Below are positions 39,558-48,865 of a DNA stretch of 64,000 nucleotides, one piece after another. The notes beneath the pieces are model-generated. The model saw only the letters and a program-made list of their open reading frames with translations, ran no database searches and was not told the origin of the DNA. The stretch comes from an uncultured bacterium (GTDB taxonomy: Bacteria; Bacillota_I; Bacilli_A; RFN20; CAG-826): NCBI GenBank assembly GCA_949283025.1, contig CASDRB010000002.1, positions 1 to 64,000 of the forward strand, in the 5' to 3' direction. The position numbers and the translations under genes are program-made. Each line of letters begins with the position of its first letter. Position 1 is the stretch's first letter.

Positions 39558-40673
39558 ATGAAAACTTCTTTGGTAAAATTTTTATTCTTAACACCATTAA
39601 TTTTACTTTCTAGTTGCAACACTAATACCACTTCAAATGATGATAAGTTTACAAGCGATATCAATTTTGATAATTTCGTGCATAATGTTGAAGTGAGTGA
39701 GATTAAACAACGTTTAAACAATATGTATTCGACATTTTTAAATTTAGATCAATTGCAAATATATGGCCAAGTCGATGATTTTAAATTTAAAACTCAAATT
39801 TTCTCTTCAATTGGTACAAGCATCGGCCAAGAAGAAGGGATGTTTGGTTCATTCGAATTCGTCAATAAAACTGTTGGCTTACAACAAAGCAATCCTAATT
39901 TAATAAAACAAACCACTAATATCGATAAAATGAATATTACCATTGATGGTGATGGAATTAATGATAATGGCACGGATCGAGTGGCGGTTAGGAATGCTTT
40001 GTGCAACATTTATATTGATAACAATCGTTCATACTATGATGTTTCTGATCCTGGTATAAGGGAATTATTCCCGCCTATAATTTTAATTTATGGTGAGGCA
40101 GAAAACTTAGATGACGCTAAAAAAACCACTGAAGAAATTCCTGATAAATTTTACGATGAAGATCCGGAATTTAAGGAAGAAAATTTGCCTATCATCAATT
40201 ATTCTAAACTTCCAAGTGAAGAAGAATTTAACTCGAAATTAGAAGATTTGTTAACCGATTACAATCAAGACGAATCGTCTTTTAAATTTAAAAGTGATGG
40301 AAAAAATTTATTAATAGACATTATATTAACTTCTGATGAAATTTCAGATTTTGTTTATCCATTATTTCAAACTAATTATCCAACTCTAGATAAAAATACT
40401 TTTACTCTTTTGTTTAACACTTTATTTTCTATTAATAGATGTGCTTTTAAAATTGTGCTAAATGAAAATGATGATTTGATATATGCTAATGCTAATGTTG
40501 ATGTATCAATTAGAATTCCAAACAGCGAAACAAACGAAACTAAAAAAATTACTTTTGTTGTTAATGGCAATTTTTATTTTAAGGTCGATGATATTAGATT
40601 AAATTTCCCTGACGATTTAAATACATATGTACCTTATTTAATTGAAAAAAAGGATATGCCGATATCTTTTTAA
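39558..40673 (+). CDS. Lipoprotein of unknown function
   Basis: A 371-residue lipoprotein: Lys at positions 2 and 7, a hydrophobic stretch, and lipobox LLSSC with Cys at about residue 20, then an Asn/Thr/Asp-rich linker. The mature part is acidic, rich in Asn, Asp and Ile, with alternating beta segments, and shows no motif I know; the size and layout recall the LolA/LppX-like proteins that bind lipids, but this is not established. AAAGGAGAATAATT before ATG 39558 and the 12-base gap place it in one operon with the permease. Confidence 0.75.
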   Translation: MKTSLVKFLFLTPLILLSSCNTNTTSNDDKFTSDINFDNFVHNVEVSEIKQRLNNMYSTFLNLDQLQIYGQVDDFKFKTQIFSSIGTSIGQEEGMFGSFEFVNKTVGLQQSNPNLIKQTTNIDKMNITIDGDGINDNGTDRVAVRNALCNIYIDNNRSYYDVSDPGIRELFPPIILIYGEAENLDDAKKTTEEIPDKFYDEDPEFKEENLPIINYSKLPSEEEFNSKLEDLLTDYNQDESSFKFKSDGKNLLIDIILTSDEISDFVYPLFQTNYPTLDKNTFTLLFNTLFSINRCAFKIVLNENDDLIYANANVDVSIRIPNSETNETKKITFVVNGNFYFKVDDIRLNFPDDLNTYVPYLIEKKDMPISF

Positions 40674-40696
40674 TCCAAAAAATATTTACTTATTGT

Positions 40697-40800
40697 TTAC
40701 CTTATGGTAATGTTTATAAGCACGTTATGAGCGTGATACGGGTGGTCCGCTAGATTGAAACTATGAACACCAAGAGATAATTTGTGTTATGGAGGTAAGT
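40697..40800 (+). promoter_or_regulatory. Structured leader of rplS, candidate L19 leader
   Basis: Roughly 100 bases with TTACC-ttat-GGTAA, CACG...CGTG, a GTGGTCCGC segment, and AACAC...GTGTT just before the GGAGG ribosome site. Position and the last hairpin resemble the L19 leader motif described upstream of rplS in Firmicutes, thought to mediate autoregulation by L19. Confidence 0.6.
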
Positions 40801-41151
40801 ATGAACAACAATTTAGTTAAAGAAATTACCCTCAGCCAATTAAGAACTGATATTCCTGAATTTTCAACTGGTGATGAAGTTAAAGTATTCATTAGAATTA
40901 TTGAAAATAAAAAGGAACGTATTCAAGTTTTCCAAGGTGTTGTCATTCAACGCCGTGGTGGTGGCATTGCTGAAACATTCACTGTTAGAAAAATTTCTAG
41001 CGGTGTAGGGGTAGAAAAAACTTTCCCAATTCATTGCCCATCTATCAACCGAATTGAAGTGGTTAGAAGAGGTAAAGTACGTCGCAATAAAATTTTCTAT
41101 TTGCGTCAACGTTCTGGTAAATCTGCTCGTATTAAAGAAGTTCTTAAATAA
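40801..41151 (+). CDS. rplS: 50S ribosomal protein L19
   Basis: A 116-residue protein at the 30S-50S interface. The motifs [54 protein letters not shown] and the basic end KLFYLRQR-type are complete. I start at ATG 40801, which is preceded by GGAGGTAAGT; the in-frame ATG at 40789 lies inside the ribosome site. It is separated from its usual partner trmD, which lies on the other strand 4 kb away. Confidence 0.97.
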   Translation: MNNNLVKEITLSQLRTDIPEFSTGDEVKVFIRIIENKKERIQVFQGVVIQRRGGGIAETFTVRKISSGVGVEKTFPIHCPSINRIEVVRRGKVRRNKIFYLRQRSGKSARIKEVLK

Positions 41152-41163
41152 ACATTGCAGATT

Positions 41164-41198
41164 AAGAGTTTAACACATTTACGTTAAACTCTTTTTAT
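41164..41198 (+). terminator. rplS terminator
   Basis: AAGAGTTTAAC (41164-41174) pairs perfectly with GTTAAACTCTT (41183-41193), followed by TTTATTTAT. Confidence 0.92.
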
Positions 41199-41215
41199 TT
41201 ATAAAAAAATCACTA

Positions 41216-41221
41216 TATAAT
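41216..41221 (+). promoter_or_regulatory. -10 box placing lepB transcription near its start codon
   Basis: TATAAT ends 9 bases before ATG 41231, with no Shine-Dalgarno site between. The transcript would have a leader of at most 2-4 bases. Confidence 0.6.
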
Positions 41222-41230
41222 AAATACACG

Positions 41231-42337
41231 ATGAAAAAGAAAGAAACTAGCATATCATCTAAAATTATCTGGGCGTTTGTCTATCTAGGTATAGCTATTG
41301 CTGTCTGCATTGCTGGCGCATTGGCTTTTCATAAGTTTTATTATACTTTTTTTTACGTCAGTGGTCCGTCTATGGAACCTACTTTAAATAATCGGCCAGG
41401 ATATTATGATTTTGGCATTGTGGATTCGCATAAATCAGTGTTTAATTATTTGAAACGAAACGATATTGTTATTACATATTATCCAAGTGATTATAATATG
41501 AATACATATCGCATTGATGAGTTAGAAAATGGCACTTATTTATTGGGATATCAAAACGAAGATGATGTTTATTATTTTGGTAAAACCATTTCTAATGGCA
41601 AGGCTACATCAACTCAAAATATTGATGAAGCATTGAAAATGCATTTAGTTCAACATGGTGATGATTGGTCAATTTTAACTGATTATGGTTATTTATCATT
41701 TAAAGAAAACAAATCAGGAAACTATGATTTAGTTTTTTCACAAGTTGAATCGTCATTTAGTTATGATAAGAAAACTAATTTATTATATGCACCAATTTTA
41801 GTATCGGGAATGGTAAAAAATTATTATATTGGTTTTGATGCAAATTTAAATTTCATCGCCACGAATAAAATTGATAATATGATATATCACCCAACTTACA
41901 TATTTGATTTTGATTATAAATTAAAAAGTGGTGTAGATTCAAAAATTAAACGAGTAATTGGTTTACCAAACGAGACCATTCAAATTTCTCATAGAGAAAT
42001 CAGTTCTATTATTGATGGACAAGAAATTATAATTTTGAAAAATTATATTACAATCACCGATATTGATAATAATATGTTTGAATATATTACCCCATTTGAG
42101 CCAATTGACCCTTATGGTCTTAGCAAATATGAAGGTATTTGGACTTTAGGACCCGACGAATATTTTGTTATGGGTGATAATTGGGGCCATTCTACTGACT
42201 CAACTAGTCCTAGTGTTGGACCTATAGATTTAAAAATGATGACTGGCATTTTAATTGCGGTCGAAGGATATTGCCAAATTGTTAATAATCAGCCTACTAA
42301 CCTAACATATACACAGCCGAGGTTTTTTAAACAATGA
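41231..42337 (+). CDS. lepB: Signal peptidase I with a large insertion
   Basis: Membrane serine protease that removes signal peptides. One membrane helix (about 12-32) is followed by SGPSMEPTL with catalytic Ser47, the RNDIV box near residue 76, KRVIGLPNE with catalytic Lys240, and GDNWGHSTDS near residue 318. In Bacillus SipS the Ser and Lys are 40 residues apart; here they are 193 apart, so about 150 residues (roughly 85-235) are inserted. The insert is rich in Tyr, Asn and Asp and resembles no domain I know. The total of 368 residues compares with about 185 in SipS. It overlaps rbgA by 4 bases. Confidence 0.94.
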   Translation: MKKKETSISSKIIWAFVYLGIAIAVCIAGALAFHKFYYTFFYVSGPSMEPTLNNRPGYYDFGIVDSHKSVFNYLKRNDIVITYYPSDYNMNTYRIDELENGTYLLGYQNEDDVYYFGKTISNGKATSTQNIDEALKMHLVQHGDDWSILTDYGYLSFKENKSGNYDLVFSQVESSFSYDKKTNLLYAPILVSGMVKNYYIGFDANLNFIATNKIDNMIYHPTYIFDFDYKLKSGVDSKIKRVIGLPNETIQISHREISSIIDGQEIIILKNYITITDIDNNMFEYITPFEPIDPYGLSKYEGIWTLGPDEYFVMGDNWGHSTDSTSPSVGPIDLKMMTGILIAVEGYCQIVNNQPTNLTYTQPRFFKQ

Positions 42338-43191
42338 GCCAAACAAGCATGAATAATATTCATTGGTTTCCTGGCCATATGAAAAAGGCATTAAATCAAA
42401 TTAAAGAAAAAATTAAACTTGTCGATATAATTATTGAAATTATTGATGCAAGAATCCCTTTTTCATCTTTAAATCCAGATCTTGAAAAATTAATAAATGA
42501 TAAACCGCGTCTTTTAATATTATCAAAAAGCGATATGGCCGATGAAAAAATTACACAGCAGTGGGCAAACTATTTTTCTACGCTGAATTATCGCGTTTGT
42601 ACTTTAGATTTAAAAGGTAAGACAACTAGGAAAATTATATCGCAGGAAATTGGCTATTTATACAAAACTAAAAAAGATATATTTATTAAAAAAGGCATGA
42701 AACCTCAACCCCCGAAGGCTATGATTATCGGCATTCCTAATGTAGGTAAATCTACACTTATAAATCTTTTAGCAAAACGTTCGGCAGCGGGTGTAGAAAA
42801 TAGACCAGGTTTTACTCGGGCTCAGCAATGGATTAAGGTTGATGATAGTTTTTATTTATTAGATACTCCGGGCGTTTTACCAATGAACTATGATGATAAA
42901 CAAAAAGCTGCAAATCTGGCTTTAACTGGTGCAATTCGTGAAGATATTTTACCAAATCATATCTTGTGCGATATCTTGTTAAATCATTTAAAAACTCATT
43001 ATCCAAATAGTCTTTTTAAACGTTTTAAAATAAACGATATAAATATTGATAATCAAAATATTTTGTTTGAAATTGCTAGGTCGCGCGGCTTAAAAAAAGG
43101 CGCTGATTTTGATTTAGATAAGGCTATGATTGTGCTGTTAAAAGAGTTTAAATCTGGTGAGATAGGTCGCATTAGTTTGGATTGGTTATGA
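42334..43191 (+). CDS. rbgA: Ribosome biogenesis GTPase RbgA (YlqF)
   Basis: A 285-residue circularly permuted GTPase needed for late 50S assembly. Motifs appear in the order G4 (LSKSDMAD), G1 (GIPNVGKST, about 130), G2 and G3 (LDTPGVL), then a C-terminal RNA-binding domain (about 185-285). The start IHWFPGHMKKAL is diagnostic. It is preceded by lepB (4-base overlap) and overlaps rnhB by 4 bases (ATGA). Confidence 0.97.
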   Translation: MSQTSMNNIHWFPGHMKKALNQIKEKIKLVDIIIEIIDARIPFSSLNPDLEKLINDKPRLLILSKSDMADEKITQQWANYFSTLNYRVCTLDLKGKTTRKIISQEIGYLYKTKKDIFIKKGMKPQPPKAMIIGIPNVGKSTLINLLAKRSAAGVENRPGFTRAQQWIKVDDSFYLLDTPGVLPMNYDDKQKAANLALTGAIREDILPNHILCDILLNHLKTHYPNSLFKRFKINDINIDNQNILFEIARSRGLKKGADFDLDKAMIVLLKEFKSGEIGRISLDWL

Positions 43192-43811
43192 GCTTAGATT
43201 TTGAAAAGCAATTTTATGATGACAAAATTAGATTTATAGCTGGTTGTGATGAGGCTGGCCGAGGACCTTTATTAGGACCTGTTGTGGCTGCGTGTTGTAT
43301 ATTGCCACCTAATTTTGAGTGCGATTTAATAAATGACTCAAAAAAATTAAGTAAAAAGCAAAGAGAGAATGCTTACCAAATAATAAAAAATAATGCCTTA
43401 GGAATAGGAATTGGCATTGTTGATCCCGACGAAATTGATGCAATAAATATTTATGAAGCATCAAAAAAGGCGATGTTAATTGCTTTGTCGAATGTTGGTC
43501 ACGAATTTCAGTTGGTTTTAACGGATTATATGCCGCTAATTGGAAGCGGATATCAATACATTGATATAGTAAAAGGCGATGCTAAAGCCTTATGCATTGC
43601 TGCTGCATCGATTGTGGCAAAAGTTTATCGCGATCAAATGATGGAACAATTAGACAAGAAATATCCTCAATATCAAATAAAAAAACATAAAGGTTATGGT
43701 ACTAAATTGCACATTGAATTATTAAAAAAATATGGTCCTATACCACATGTTCATCGCTATTCTTTTAAACCTGTTAAAAAATTGATTGAAGAGCAAATAA
43801 AATTATTTTAG
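43188..43811 (+). CDS. rnhB: Ribonuclease HII
   Basis: Cuts RNA in RNA-DNA hybrids and at single ribonucleotides in DNA. The DEDD-type active site is seen in GCDEAGRGPLLGPV (Asp19, Glu20), a later Asp in LTDYMPL (about 110), and KGDAKALCIAAASIVAKVYRD. 207 residues is normal. Start ATG 43188 overlaps the rbgA stop; a TTG at 43182 is less likely. Confidence 0.96.
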   Translation: MSLDFEKQFYDDKIRFIAGCDEAGRGPLLGPVVAACCILPPNFECDLINDSKKLSKKQRENAYQIIKNNALGIGIGIVDPDEIDAINIYEASKKAMLIALSNVGHEFQLVLTDYMPLIGSGYQYIDIVKGDAKALCIAAASIVAKVYRDQMMEQLDKKYPQYQIKKHKGYGTKLHIELLKKYGPIPHVHRYSFKPVKKLIEEQIKLF

Positions 43812-43857
43812 TTTTTATTAAATTATTCCCCCTATTTGTTATAGTGAGGGATTAATG

Positions 43858-44628
43858 ATGTTAAAAGGAAGAGATATTTTAGCGTATTTATCAATTAAAT
43901 ATAATGGCGACTGGGATCAAATATATGCAGCGATAAAAAATAAAGAAAAAATTGATGAAAAGCAATTGCATGAGCTTTTGAGTAATAATCAGAGTCAGTT
44001 TTATACATTAATTGATGATCAATATCCTGCTTCTTTAAAAAATATTTATAAACCACCATTTGTATTATTCTATAAAGGAGATTGGAATCTTATTCTTGAT
44101 AGCAAGAAAATATTAGCTATAGTTGGTTCTAGAGAATGCTATGACCAAAATGCAAAAATCACTCAACAAATTATTATGCAGCTAGATAATAAGTTTTATA
44201 TAGTCTCTGGAATAGCAAAAGGCATCGACACAATTGCTCACCAAAGCATTATTAAAAACAATGGCAAAACAATTGCAGTATTAGGGTGTGGATTAAATTG
44301 TTCATATCCAAAATCTAATGCAATTTTGCTTGATGAAATTAAGACAGCCCACCTTGCTATAAGCGAATATCCCGATAATGTTAAGCCAAATCCTCATCAT
44401 TTTCCTTTTCGAAATCGTATTATCAGCGGACTCGCATGGGGCGTTATGATTCCTGAAGTAAAAGCTCAATCGGGAACAATGGTAACAATTGCACACGCCA
44501 TCAATCAAGGAAAGGAAGTTATGGTTGTGCCACAAAGTGTCAATAATGGCACATACAATAATCGGTTAATTTATGATGGTGCGACATTAATTGAAAATGG
44601 CAAAGACGTTATCGACGAGAAAAATTAA
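43858..44628 (+). CDS. dprA: DNA-processing protein DprA
   Basis: Binds incoming single-stranded DNA and loads RecA during natural transformation. The 256-residue protein has a short N-terminal SAM-like region followed by a Rossmann fold: FYKGDWNL, VGSRECYD, SGIAKGIDTIAHQS, AVLGCGLNCSYP, and SEYPDNVKP...FPFRNRIISGLAWGVMIPEV. The usual C-terminal winged-helix is missing, giving a length below the 360-residue forms. GAGGG lies 7 bases before ATG 43858; the adjacent ATG 43855 is also possible. Its presence alone does not prove competence. Confidence 0.95.
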   Translation: MLKGRDILAYLSIKYNGDWDQIYAAIKNKEKIDEKQLHELLSNNQSQFYTLIDDQYPASLKNIYKPPFVLFYKGDWNLILDSKKILAIVGSRECYDQNAKITQQIIMQLDNKFYIVSGIAKGIDTIAHQSIIKNNGKTIAVLGCGLNCSYPKSNAILLDEIKTAHLAISEYPDNVKPNPHHFPFRNRIISGLAWGVMIPEVKAQSGTMVTIAHAINQGKEVMVVPQSVNNGTYNNRLIYDGATLIENGKDVIDEKN

Positions 44629-44653
44629 TATCCTTTAAATATATTAAGGATAT
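44628..44653. repeat. Inverted repeat upstream of the topA promoter
   Basis: ATATCCTT (44628-44635) and AAGGATAT (44646-44653) are exact inverted copies with a 10-base A/T centre. No T-run follows, so it is not an ordinary terminator; it ends 13 bases before the topA -35. Confidence 0.7.
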
Positions 44654-44666
44654 AGGAAAAGTAGTA

Positions 44667-44696
44667 TTGACAAAGACTATTTCCTTGCCATAAAGT
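44667..44696 (+). promoter_or_regulatory. topA promoter
   Basis: TTGACA (44667-44672) and TAAAGT (44691-44696), 18-base spacer; an AAAGGAGG ribosome site follows at about 44706. Confidence 0.65.
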
Positions 44697-44719
44697 ATTG
44701 TGGATAAAGGAGGTTCCCT

Positions 44720-46810
44720 ATGAAACTTATTATTGTTGAATCACCAGCCAAATGCGACACGATCAAACGATATTTAGGTGAAGATTATACTATAATGGCT
44801 TCATTGGGACATATTCGCGATTTAGCGACATCAGGTAAAGGTGGTTTGGGCGTAGATGTTGAAAACGATTTTAAACCTACATATTCTATCTCTTCAAGCA
44901 AAATAAAAGTTGTCAAATCTTTGCAGCAAGCAGCAAAAAAAGCAAAAGAAGTTATTTTAGCTACAGACCCTGACCGTGAGGGAGAGGCAATTGCGTGGCA
45001 TTTAGCTCAAGTTTTGGGGCTTGATGTCAATACTACTAAAAGATTAGAGTTTCATGAAATTACCAGAGATTCAATTACTAACGCAATTGAAAGACCAAGA
45101 ACAATTAATTTAAACCTTGTTTCATCTCAAGAAACAAGAAGAATTATCGATCGGATTATTGGTTTTAAATTATCTTCTCTTTTAAATAAAAAAATTCATT
45201 CAAGAAGCGCAGGCAGAGTTCAATCGGCCACATTAAAAATTATCGCTGATCATGAGAAAGAAATTTTATCTTTTGTTCCACAAGAATATTATAAATTTAA
45301 CATCAAATCATCATTTAATAACATCGAATATTCATTGAATTTAAAATTAGATGAAACTATTTCTAATGGTCATAGCGCACAACAAATAATTGACTCAATT
45401 CCTGAAAAATTAGAAGTAATTGATGTAAAAAAAGAAATAAAAATTAAAGAATCTAAAGAGCCATTTACTACATCGACTTTACAACAAGCCGCCTTTAATA
45501 AATTTAAGTATAAAACTAAAAAAACACAGTTTATTGCACAGACCCTTTATGAAGGATTAAGTATAGGTGACGAACATGTAGGTTTAATTACTTATATGAG
45601 AACTGATTCAACTCGCCTTTCATCTACATATGTTAAAAGAGCGGCTAATTTTATTATTGAAACCTTCGGTAAAGAATATATTGGTAATATAAAAAAAGGA
45701 CGCGGTGTCCAAGATGCCCATGAAGCTATTAGACCAACCGGCAATCATCGCACCCCCGAATATTTAAAACCTTATTTAACAAAAGACCAATATAACCTTT
45801 ATAAATTGATTTATGATCGTGCCCTTGCTTCTTTAATGGCTAATAAAAAAGAGGAAGTTACAACAATAACTTTAAAAGGTGGAGATTACATCTTTACTCT
45901 TGAAGGCACTCGAGTTGTTTTTAATGGTTTTGAAATACTTTATAAAGACGATAATGAAAAAACAAACATATTGCCTTTGATAAATATTGGTGATAATTTT
46001 GATGTTACTTTTAAAGAGGCTGAGCAAAAATTTACTATGCCACCAGCTAGATATTCTGAAGCAAAAATAGTAAAAATTATGGAAGAAGTTGGAATCGGTA
46101 GACCATCGACATATGCTTCGACAATTTCAATTTTGCAAACTAGAAAATATATCACCGATGTAGGTGGAGTATTGCAAATAACTGATCAAGGGCAAAAAAC
46201 CGCGCATGTTTTAGAAAAATATTTCCCTGATATTGTCAATACTGAATATACTGCACAAATGGAATTAAAATTAGATAACGTTCAAGCCGGAGAGCAATCC
46301 TACAAAAAGATTTTAAATGATTTTTATTATCCATTTATAAAAGAAGTGGATGATGCTAATGTTAGAATGTATAAAGATGAAGCTGAACCTACTGGCGAAC
46401 TATGTCCTAAATGTGGTTCCCCTTTAGTATATAAGCAAGGAAAAAATGGCAAGTTTATTGGTTGTAGCAATTATCCAAGCTGCCGTTATGTTAAAAAAGA
46501 GCCCAAAAAAGACCTTGTTTATACAGGTGAAGTTTGCCCGGTTTGTGGAAAGCCATTAGTAGAAAGAAAAGACAAAAAAAATCGAACATTTATTGCCTGC
46601 TCTGGTTTTCCAACTTGCCATTATATAAAGACTACTAAGCAAGATGTTATTCAAAACAATGAATCACAGGTTGAAATAAAGGATCGAGTTTGTCCTAAAT
46701 GCGGGGGAAAATTAATTATAAAAAAAGGTAAGTATAGCAATTTTATTGGTTGTAGCAATTTCCCAAAATGTCGTTATATGGAAAAAATTGAAAATAAAAA
46801 TAAGGGGTAA
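44720..46810 (+). CDS. topA: DNA topoisomerase I
   Basis: Type IA enzyme that relaxes negative supercoils. The Toprim domain starts at residue 1 (IVESPAKCDTIKRYLG; DPDREGEAIAWHL at about 75), the catalytic Tyr is residue 292 in YMRTDSTRLS, and GRPSTYASTI lies near 460. Three C-terminal zinc fingers follow (starting CPKCGSPL about 563, CPVCGKPL about 613, CPKCGGKL about 662), each with four cysteines. 696 residues is typical. It follows dprA as in Bacillus, but with its own promoter. Confidence 0.98.
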   Translation: MKLIIVESPAKCDTIKRYLGEDYTIMASLGHIRDLATSGKGGLGVDVENDFKPTYSISSSKIKVVKSLQQAAKKAKEVILATDPDREGEAIAWHLAQVLGLDVNTTKRLEFHEITRDSITNAIERPRTINLNLVSSQETRRIIDRIIGFKLSSLLNKKIHSRSAGRVQSATLKIIADHEKEILSFVPQEYYKFNIKSSFNNIEYSLNLKLDETISNGHSAQQIIDSIPEKLEVIDVKKEIKIKESKEPFTTSTLQQAAFNKFKYKTKKTQFIAQTLYEGLSIGDEHVGLITYMRTDSTRLSSTYVKRAANFIIETFGKEYIGNIKKGRGVQDAHEAIRPTGNHRTPEYLKPYLTKDQYNLYKLIYDRALASLMANKKEEVTTITLKGGDYIFTLEGTRVVFNGFEILYKDDNEKTNILPLINIGDNFDVTFKEAEQKFTMPPARYSEAKIVKIMEEVGIGRPSTYASTISILQTRKYITDVGGVLQITDQGQKTAHVLEKYFPDIVNTEYTAQMELKLDNVQAGEQSYKKILNDFYYPFIKEVDDANVRMYKDEAEPTGELCPKCGSPLVYKQGKNGKFIGCSNYPSCRYVKKEPKKDLVYTGEVCPVCGKPLVERKDKKNRTFIACSGFPTCHYIKTTKQDVIQNNESQVEIKDRVCPKCGGKLIIKKGKYSNFIGCSNFPKCRYMEKIENKNKG

Positions 46811-46842
46811 CACCCTTTTTATTTTTTAGTTAAGATATAGAT

Positions 46843-47754
46843 ATGAATCGACCTTTAAATGAATTTATTGAATTTTTAAAATACGAATTAAATTACTCGC
46901 CAATGACGATTGATTCGTATCGAAGAGATATTGAAAAATTTGATCTTTTTTTGTTATCAGAAAAAGTTTTGTTCGACATGGTTAATAAAGATGTTATCAG
47001 AGATTTTTTGTCACAGGAATTAAACAACCACATTTCTAAGCGCACTTGCAAACGCCGACTCTCATCATTAAATAAATACTATGATTTTTTATTAAAGAAA
47101 AAATATGTAAAGACTAATCCATTCGTCATTGTCGACCATTTAAAAACATCAAAAAAATTACCTAAAATTTTATTTAATGAACAAATTAGCGATTTGTTAA
47201 GCACAAACAGGCAAAGAAGCGATGAAATGAAACTAAGAGATCAATGTTTGCTTGAAATGTTGATATATACAGGAATACGAGTTTCAGAATTAACTAGTTT
47301 AAAACTAAGTGATATCAATATTAAAAGGCGTATTATTCGCGTTTTTGGAAAAGGTAGCAAAGAACGTCTTGTTCCTTTTGTTGAGCAATGTCAACAATCT
47401 TGCCAAGAATATTTAAATATACTGCGTCCAAAATTGCAAAATAAAAACTCCGAATATAATGATTGGTTTTTCTTAAATAGCAACGGACAAAAACTGACAC
47501 CGAGAGGGGTGGAATATATTTTAAAAGATATTGAAAATAAAACAGGAATATTTTTAGGATTGCACCCTCATTTGCTGCGACATAGTTTTGCTAGCTCGTT
47601 ATTAAATAATGGTGCGGATTTAAGATTGATACAAGAACTATTAGGTCATGAATCTATTAACACTACACAGATTTATACTCACGTTTCAAAAGAAGCTATG
47701 GTTGCTGCTTATAATTATTTACATCCGCGGGCAAAAAAAGAAAAAAAAGAATAA
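46843..47754 (+). CDS. xerC: Tyrosine recombinase XerC (XerC/XerD family)
   Basis: A 303-residue recombinase that resolves chromosome dimers at dif. The N-terminal SAM-like DNA-binding domain (1-90) is followed by the catalytic domain with Arg in YTGIRVSEL (about 145), Lys in FGKGSKER, HPHLLRHSFA (His-x-x-Arg, about 247), the LLGHESI His, and the nucleophile Tyr in TQIYTHVS (about 278). I use xerC because of its place after topA, where Bacillus codV lies; sequence alone does not separate XerC from XerD. trmFO, normally between topA and xerC, is missing. No ribosome site; TAAGAT ends 6 bases before ATG, so it may be leaderless. Confidence 0.92.
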   Translation: MNRPLNEFIEFLKYELNYSPMTIDSYRRDIEKFDLFLLSEKVLFDMVNKDVIRDFLSQELNNHISKRTCKRRLSSLNKYYDFLLKKKYVKTNPFVIVDHLKTSKKLPKILFNEQISDLLSTNRQRSDEMKLRDQCLLEMLIYTGIRVSELTSLKLSDINIKRRIIRVFGKGSKERLVPFVEQCQQSCQEYLNILRPKLQNKNSEYNDWFFLNSNGQKLTPRGVEYILKDIENKTGIFLGLHPHLLRHSFASSLLNNGADLRLIQELLGHESINTTQIYTHVSKEAMVAAYNYLHPRAKKEKKE

Positions 47755-47838
47755 AAAAGCCATTTTTGCATTGTTTTTATCATTACAAATAAAATATGAT
47801 GAAACGCAATGATGTATTAGCTATAATAAAAAAAGTTT

Positions 47839-48786
47839 ATGGAAACATTTGTTAATTATTTAAAAATTATCATTATTGGTATTGTTGAGGGCATCAGCGA
47901 ATGGTTGCCAATTTCTTCTACTGGTCACATGATTATATTTGGTGATTTTTTAAACATTGAGTCAACTCTATCGACTGAAGTCTGGAATTTGTTATTAGTA
48001 GTAATTCAACTTGGCGCCATCTTGGCGGTGTTAGTAAGTTTTATTAAAAAGATATGGCCATTTGGTAAATCAAAAACAAAACAAGAGAAAAAGCAAATAT
48101 GGCTTTTGCTATTAAATATTTTAATTGCTTGTCTACCTGCCGCGGTCATTGGATTAATTTTTGAAGATTTAATAGACCAATATTTGATGAGTACAATTGT
48201 GGTTGCGATCACGTTGATTTTATATGGAATATTTTTTATTGTCATTGAGTATTGTTTTAAACGCGGTAAGACAAACTTTAAAATTGATGATGTTTACAAT
48301 TTGACATGGAAAAATGTTTTAATAATTGGATTTGCTCAAGTTTTAGCAATGATTCCTGGAACTTCCAGGAGTGGAATAACTATTTTGTCAGCGATGCTGA
48401 TAGGATGCAATCGTCATGTTGCCGCCGAATTTTCTTTTTTAGTTGCCATTCCAATTATGTTTGGAGCATCTGGGTTGAAAACTGTTAAATTTTTTATGGA
48501 TGGCAATAAATTATCTGCTCTTGAAATTTCATACATTTTAGTTGGATGTGTGGTAGCTTTTGTAGTCTCAATGTTAACCATTAAATTCTTTTTAAAATTT
48601 TTAAATAGAAGTTCTTTTACTATATTTGGTTGGTATCGCGTTTTCTTAGGAATTATTTTAATTGAATATTATTTGATTAATAATTTGACCAACAATCCAA
48701 ACTATGCATACGAGGTCAGTAAATATACATATATTGTTAGCAAAAACATTAAGCCAAGCAATCTAGTTTTGCAAATCCTAAAGTGA
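47839..48786 (+). CDS. uppP: Undecaprenyl-diphosphatase UppP (BacA)
   Basis: Recycles undecaprenyl diphosphate to the monophosphate lipid carrier for peptidoglycan synthesis, working with UppS encoded at 52.3 kb. A 315-residue membrane protein with about eight helices and both family motifs: GIVEGISEWLPISSTGHM (about 16-33) and PGTSRSGITI (about 172-181), which hold the catalytic Glu, Ser and Arg. TATAAT (47822-47827) ends 11 bases before ATG 47839 and there is no SD site. A weak GCAA-tac-TTGC hairpin with T-run follows the stop. Confidence 0.96.
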   Translation: METFVNYLKIIIIGIVEGISEWLPISSTGHMIIFGDFLNIESTLSTEVWNLLLVVIQLGAILAVLVSFIKKIWPFGKSKTKQEKKQIWLLLLNILIACLPAAVIGLIFEDLIDQYLMSTIVVAITLILYGIFFIVIEYCFKRGKTNFKIDDVYNLTWKNVLIIGFAQVLAMIPGTSRSGITILSAMLIGCNRHVAAEFSFLVAIPIMFGASGLKTVKFFMDGNKLSALEISYILVGCVVAFVVSMLTIKFFLKFLNRSSFTIFGWYRVFLGIILIEYYLINNLTNNPNYAYEVSKYTYIVSKNIKPSNLVLQILK

Positions 48787-48865
48787 GTGCAATACTTGCT
48801 TTTTTTATAATAAATTAATCAAGAAAAATTTTTTACTTTTTATTGCATTATAATAATGCTATAAT

